DNA of 64,000 bases from Mycobacterium sp. PS03-16 (GTDB lineage Bacteria > Actinomycetota > Actinomycetes > Mycobacteriales > Mycobacteriaceae). The translations under genes and the position numbers were made by a program. Where the stretch lies: NCBI RefSeq assembly GCF_004570325.1, contig NZ_SPQO01000001.1, forward strand, positions 1-64,000, given 5' to 3'. Of the stretch, positions 60,782 through 64,000 are shown piece after piece (position 1 is the first letter of the stretch; each line of letters starts with the position of its first letter). Under the pieces are notes generated by a model that saw only the letters and a list, made by a program, of their open reading frames with translations, had not been told where the DNA came from and made no database searches.

Positions 60782-61194
60782 TCGCGTGGATTCTGACCGC
60801 CGGTGGCGGCGCCTTCATGCTCGCCAAGTGGGTGGGCGGCGGCGGCCACCGCGACACCACCAGAACTCAGCTGCCGCCGGCGGTGGTGTTCGGCCACTTC
60901 GCCCTGGCGGCCCTCGGCCTGGTGTTGTGGATCGTGTACGTGTTCACCGACAATCATCCGATCGGGTGGGTGGGGCTGGCTCTTCTCGTACCGGTCGCCG
61001 CGTTGGGTGTCGTGATGGTGCTGCGCTGGTTGCCGGTGCACCGCGCCCAGGCCCAGCGCGTCGGAGGGCAGGCGTCGGCGCTCCACGATGCGCCTGAGCG
61101 GTCCTTCCCGATGCCGGTGGTGCTCGGACACGGTGCGCTGGCGGTCGTCACCGTGGTGCTCGGACTGCTCGCGATCCTGGAGATCGGCGGCTGA
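60763..61194 (+). CDS. Small polytopic membrane protein
   Basis: A 143-residue protein with four helices (about 3-22, 40-62, 67-88 and 117-139). Histidines occur in AVVFGHFALAALG and PVVLGHGALAVVT, two similar G-H-x-A-L-A repeats in the second and fourth helices, so the protein looks like an internal duplication that could ligate haem. ATG is behind GGAGGAAAGCC and overlaps the DUF2231 gene. No family recognised. Confidence 0.75.
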   Translation: MAIASLIAWILTAGGGAFMLAKWVGGGGHRDTTRTQLPPAVVFGHFALAALGLVLWIVYVFTDNHPIGWVGLALLVPVAALGVVMVLRWLPVHRAQAQRVGGQASALHDAPERSFPMPVVLGHGALAVVTVVLGLLAILEIGG

Positions 61195-61203
61195 CGGTTC
61201 CGG

Positions 61204-61818
61204 TCAGTACAGCATCGAGCGCTGGTTCGCCTCGGTGTAGTAGGCGTCGAGTTCTTCGTCGGTGAGTGTCGGCTTGAAGCTCTTGGCCATCTGCGCGACG
61301 CTCGGCACCGCGGTGGGATCCCACGTCTCCGGCTGCCAGGCGTCGGAGCGCAGAAATGCCTTGGCGCAGTGGAAGAACACTTCCTCGACGGCGATCTCCA
61401 GCGCCAGGATGGGGCGCTTGCCCTTGACCGCCATCGCGTCGAAATAGTCGGCGTCGGCGAGGATCTGGCCGCGGCCGTTGATCCGCAGCGTGTCCCCGCG
61501 GCCCGGGATGACGAACAGCGTGCCGACACCGGGCCGCTCGAGCACGTTGAGGTAGCCGTCGACGCGCTTGTTGCCCGGCCGTTCGGGGATCGCGATGGTG
61601 TGTGCGTCGATGATGTGCACGAAGCCGGGCGGATCACCCTTCGGCGACACGTCGACGTTTCCCTGCGCGTCGGTGGTCGCGACGAACGCCAGCGGCGATG
61701 CGCGCAGCCAGTCCTGGTGTAGCGACGACAACCGCGGCGCGACCTTGTTGGCGACGAAGTCGTTCGGCTCACCGACGATGGCCCGCAGGTCTTCGACGGT
61801 GGTGATCTGACGGCGCAT
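61204..61818 (-). CDS. PPOX-class flavoprotein of the MSMEG_1061 type
   Basis: A 204-residue split-barrel flavin protein. IVGEPNDFVANKVAPRLSSLHQDWLRASPLAFVATTD near the N-terminus and VDVSPKGDPPGFVHIID, GNKRVDGYLNVLERPGVGTLFVIPG and DTLRINGRGQI are the hallmarks of this FMN/F420-dependent oxidase-like family, common in actinobacteria. ATG 61818 is chosen; a start 13 codons upstream would lack any conservation. It is convergent with the small membrane protein, 9 bp apart. Confidence 0.86.
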   Translation of the reverse strand: MRRQITTVEDLRAIVGEPNDFVANKVAPRLSSLHQDWLRASPLAFVATTDAQGNVDVSPKGDPPGFVHIIDAHTIAIPERPGNKRVDGYLNVLERPGVGTLFVIPGRGDTLRINGRGQILADADYFDAMAVKGKRPILALEIAVEEVFFHCAKAFLRSDAWQPETWDPTAVPSVAQMAKSFKPTLTDEELDAYYTEANQRSMLY

Positions 61819-61890
61819 TCGCCCATCATGCCTGCCCGCGCCCGGCGACAGGGTCACACGGTGTGCCGATCGCGAGGGTGCATGCCGGTA

Positions 61891-61917
61891 CTCGGCTCCG
61901 CCGGGAAGCGGAGCCGA
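61891..61917 (-). terminator. Strong stem-loop terminator
   Basis: CTCGGCTCCGC (61891-61901) and GCGGAGCCGAG (61908-61917) pair as an 11-bp GC-rich stem with a 6-base loop (counting the shared C). It lies 23 bp beyond the stop of the REP13E12 remnant on the minus strand and 73 bp before the flavoprotein start. There is no U tract, as is common in mycobacteria. Confidence 0.7.
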
Positions 61918-61939
61918 GTCTGGCCGACCGGCGTCGACG

Positions 61940-62263
61940 TCAGAACGGTGGTGGGTTGGCGTCGTGGTGGGTGTGGTTGCGGTTGCGTTCCCAGGTGATG
62001 CGGTAGGCGCGGTCCTCGGCGCGGGTGCGTCGGCGGGTGGGCATGGCCAGGCCCCGCTCGGGGCTGAGCGCTGTGTGGGTGGTCGGGTGCTCGGGTGGGG
62101 GGAGGTCGTTGCTGGGGTGGGCGAGGTGGGGGAAGTAGAGGGCGCCGGCGGGGGTGGTGGTGTGGGTGCGGCCGGTGGGTGAGGTCCAGATGACGGTGCC
62201 GTCGGGCAGTTGGTGGTCGTGCCAGCCGGTGGGTCCGGTGTAGAAGGTTTTGAGCAGGTGGTG
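61940..62263 (-). pseudogene. C-terminal remnant of a REP13E12/DUF222-HNH endonuclease gene
   Basis: An open frame of 107 codons ending in TGA reads HHLLKTFYTGPTGWHDHQLP, then DGTVIWTSPTGRTHTTTPAG, and ends NRNHTHHDANPPPF. This is the end of the HNH motif and the C-terminal tail of the DUF222/13E12 family that is repeated in mycobacterial genomes. The frame loses its homology at about 62263, directly before the integrase gene, and the rest of the protein is not in the window. The break fits insertion of an element; the remaining part should lie at the other end of it. Confidence 0.85.
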
Positions 62264-62270
62264 ACAGCTA
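62245..62270. other. Candidate attachment junction (attL or attR) of the integrated element
   Basis: Similarity to the 13E12 coding sequence continues through the codons for HHLLK (to 62263) and then stops; the integrase ATG is 30 bp further. For phiRv1 the crossover lies inside a REP13E12 repeat. The core is probably the stretch around TTTTGAGCAGGTGGTG (62248-62263), but without the other junction its length cannot be set. Confidence 0.5.
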
Positions 62271-62292
62271 CTGGCCGGAGTACGCTTTATTC

Positions 62293-63708
62293 ATGGACGC
62301 CGCCGTATACCTTCGGATCAGTTCCGACCCCACCGGCCAGCAACTCGGTGTAGCAAGGCAACGTGAGGACTGCTTGGCACTGTGCGAAAAGCACGGCTGG
62401 ACGCCCGTCGAGTACGTCGACAACGACATCAGCGCCAGCAGCCGAAAGCGTCGCCCCGCATACGAACGGATGCTGACCGATATCACCGAAGGCCGAATCG
62501 GTGCGGTTGTCGCGTGGGATTTGGACCGCCTTCACCGCCGTCCCATCGAACTCGAAGCGTTCATGGCGGCCGCCGACGAACACCGCACCGCCCTGGCGAC
62601 CGTTTCGGGCGATATCGACCTGTCGACGGCCCAGGGACGGTTGACCGCACGGCTCAAAGGCAGCGTTGCGGCCCACGAAATCGAACACAAGCGCGCGCGA
62701 CAGTTGCGCGCCGCTCAGCAGAAGGCCGAAAGCGGTCGCCCTCAATGGCGCAAAGCCTTCGGATACCAAGACACCGAGTCGGGACCGATTCCCGATCCAG
62801 TAATCGCCCCGCTGGTCAAGCGCGTCTACGCGCACGTGCTGGCTGGCGGATCGATCACCGATGGCGCAAGAATGCTCAACGCCGAAAGCGCCTTCGGGCT
62901 CAACGGCAAGCCGTGGACGGCATCCACACTGAGTCTGTTTTTACGATCTCCCCGCAATGCGGCGCTGCGGTCGCACAACGGTCAGATTCTCGACGGCGTG
63001 AAAGGGACATGGCCTGCGCTGGTTGATGAGGAAACATGGCGCGCGGTGCAAACCGTGCTGACAGCGCCGGGACGCGCGCCAGGGCGCAAGAGCGTGCGAA
63101 AGCACCTGCTGACCGGCGTTCTGCAATGCGGCAAGCCTAGTTGCGACGGCTACCTATCAGGCCAATGGGTTATGCAATCCCACCAGGGCGGGCCGAAGGC
63201 GCATTCGATCACGTATGGCTGTAAGAAGTGCCGTGGTGTATCGGTACGCGCAGAACACGTCGAGCCGTTGGTGTACGGCGTAGTGGCCGGTCGACTTGCC
63301 AGAACCGACGCCGCAGACCTGCTGCGCGATAGCGCCTTCGATCCCGAAGAGGCGAAACGAATCCACGACGAGAAGCAGTCGCTTTACGCGCAGATCCGCG
63401 CCGCCGAATCCGAGTACGACGAGGGCATCATCGACGGTCGTCGCTTGGCCGCGCGAAAAGAACGCGTCGCGCAGAAACTGGCCGACATCGAACGCCGGAT
63501 GGCTGATGCGGACCGACTGCGGGTGTTCGACGGGTTGCCGTTGGGAACGCCCGAAGTCAACGAGAAGCTTTCGCAGTTGTCGCCGGATCGGCTACGCGCG
63601 GTGATTGATGTTCTCGTGGAGTTCACCGTCGCACCGGTCGGCAAGGGTTACAGGCCGAAAAGCGGAGACCGCTTCGATCCCGAACGGGTACGAATTCACT
63701 GGAAATGA
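62293..63708 (+). CDS. Large serine recombinase, phiRv1-like integrase
   Basis: A 471-residue site-specific integrase. Residues 1-140 are the resolvase domain with the catalytic Ser10 in VYLRISSD, GVARQREDCLAL, NDISASSRKRRPAYERML and WDLDRLHRRPIELEAF. A recombinase domain follows (GRPQWRKAFGYQD). Then come a zinc ribbon, CGKPSCDG with CKKCRG, and a coiled-coil segment (about 355-415, RRLAARKERVAQKLADIERR) that controls direction. Length and motifs closely match the 469-residue integrase of M. tuberculosis phiRv1. The start codon faces the 13E12 remnant as in phiRv1. An excision factor is expected inside the element. Confidence 0.93.
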   Translation: MDAAVYLRISSDPTGQQLGVARQREDCLALCEKHGWTPVEYVDNDISASSRKRRPAYERMLTDITEGRIGAVVAWDLDRLHRRPIELEAFMAAADEHRTALATVSGDIDLSTAQGRLTARLKGSVAAHEIEHKRARQLRAAQQKAESGRPQWRKAFGYQDTESGPIPDPVIAPLVKRVYAHVLAGGSITDGARMLNAESAFGLNGKPWTASTLSLFLRSPRNAALRSHNGQILDGVKGTWPALVDEETWRAVQTVLTAPGRAPGRKSVRKHLLTGVLQCGKPSCDGYLSGQWVMQSHQGGPKAHSITYGCKKCRGVSVRAEHVEPLVYGVVAGRLARTDAADLLRDSAFDPEEAKRIHDEKQSLYAQIRAAESEYDEGIIDGRRLAARKERVAQKLADIERRMADADRLRVFDGLPLGTPEVNEKLSQLSPDRLRAVIDVLVEFTVAPVGKGYRPKSGDRFDPERVRIHWK

Positions 63709-64000
63709 TGGCGAATCGTTTCCCATAATCCGAAACTATTAGTTTCCAAGAACCATTATCTTTGGCGTTGGGAATAGCCGTTCCGCCGCCCCGCATGTCG
63801 CCATTGCCTGAAATGACTCAATGGCCTAACGTGGAAGGTAGAAGGGGTTTTTTCCGAGTTCACCCACCCATAGACTCCGGCATGGCTGTTCTGTTTCAGC
63901 CGATCTATTCGACATGCCTCGAAATCGAAGGCTAGAACAGATTGGCTTTTCATGTCTGGAAACGACACCTCAACTCGGCCGGCCGATTACTGGTCGACTC
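63709..64000. other. AT-richer stretch after the integrase, mostly non-coding
   Basis: No gene of useful length is seen in 292 bp. The sequence is visibly poorer in GC than the chromosome and holds a TTTTTT run at about 63848. One frame begins with ATG at 63952 (MSGNDTSTRPADYW) and is open to the edge; it lacks a clear ribosome-binding site and may or may not be the next element gene. The only complete minus-strand frame, of 70 codons, has no recognisable features. Confidence 0.5.

Larger units (their letters stand above)
62264..64000 (+). mobile_element. Left end of a phiRv1-like prophage or integrative island
   Basis: From the 13E12 break to the window edge the DNA carries the serine integrase and then AT-richer non-coding sequence. 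Base composition and codon use (GAA, CGA, AAG with less GC at third positions) differ from the flanking chromosome. The other end and any phage structural genes lie beyond the window. Confidence 0.7.

Noticed and set aside
1..64000. tRNA, rRNA or CRISPR array
   Set aside because: No cloverleaf with a TTCGA-type T loop and acceptor pairing, no rRNA sequence and no regularly spaced identical repeats were noticed on either strand.

Overview
The window is high-GC actinobacterial DNA (with many GTG starts and ATGA/GTGA gene overlaps) and almost certainly comes from a rapidly growing mycobacterium of the Mycolicibacterium type. The gene order follows, from memory of the Mycobacterium tuberculosis map, Rv0485 to Rv0541c: ROK regulator-mshA-ybjN-gpm-senX3-regX3, then Rv0495c-ppx-Rv0497-Rv0499-proC-Rv0500A-bS22-Rv0501-Rv0502-Rv0504c-serB1-Rv0506-hemA-hemC-hemD-hemB-Rv0513/14, then hemL-Rv0525-ccs genes-Rv0530-Rv0531, then menA-MTAP-galE3, then Rv0539-Rv0540 and Rv0541c. 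It lacks several genes found there in M. tuberculosis (GMC oxidoreductase, cmaA2, mmpL2/mmpS2, PE genes, fabH).

Region by region. 1-5.0 kb: mycothiol glycosyltransferase mshA, phosphoglycerate mutase and the SenX3-RegX3 phosphate two-component system. 5.2-11.9 kb: a lineage-specific nucleotide-sugar island (two three-domain sugar C-methyltransferase-like proteins, a glucose-1-phosphate cytidylyltransferase-like enzyme, a PIG-L deacetylase, an epimerase/dehydratase, an RmlC-like epimerase with an altered active site and a GSA-like aminotransferase). It has no glycosyltransferase and I recognise no characterised pathway with this content; it is the best candidate for an undescribed system here. 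11.9-22.6 kb: housekeeping genes including exopolyphosphatase, proC, the 33-residue ribosomal protein bS22, a PlsC-type acyltransferase and a SerB1-like phosphatase. 22.7-34 kb: haem biosynthesis (hemA, hemC, hemD, hemB, later hemL) with interspersed membrane proteins, an APH(3')-like kinase, a DUF2236 oxygenase with its TetR regulator, and a pair of dispersed palindromic repeats. 34.6-40 kb: cytochrome c biogenesis system II (TlpA-like lipoprotein, CcdA, ResB, CcsA) followed by a MinD-like ATPase. 40-50 kb: a class V aminotransferase, orphan response regulators, an HTH/Clp-N pair behind a tandem operator-promoter, menA, MTA phosphorylase, a GalE-like epimerase with a cysteine-rich insert, and a sensor kinase/regulator pair. 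50-57 kb: a GT2-DUF2064-methyltransferase set facing a cytochrome b/molybdopterin oxidoreductase, an SDR, a DUF4383 protein and a GT-C-type membrane protein. 57-61.8 kb: formate/nitrite-type channel plus cyanase, a universal stress protein behind a DosR-like box, a SufR-like regulator and flavoproteins.

61.9-64 kb: the chromosome is interrupted. The C-terminal remnant of a REP13E12/DUF222-HNH gene runs into a 471-residue large serine recombinase very like the integrase of M. tuberculosis prophage phiRv1, which is known to integrate into REP13E12 repeats. The right end of the window is therefore the first about 1.7 kb of a phiRv1-like prophage or genomic island.

Regulatory sequences seen directly include palindromes upstream of the DUF2236/tetR operon, hemL, the Rv0506-like gene and the HTH/Clp-N pair, a DosR-like box, leader hairpins and one strong 11-bp stem terminator. 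No tRNA, rRNA or CRISPR array was seen. All homology statements are from memory and motif reading; no database search was run.
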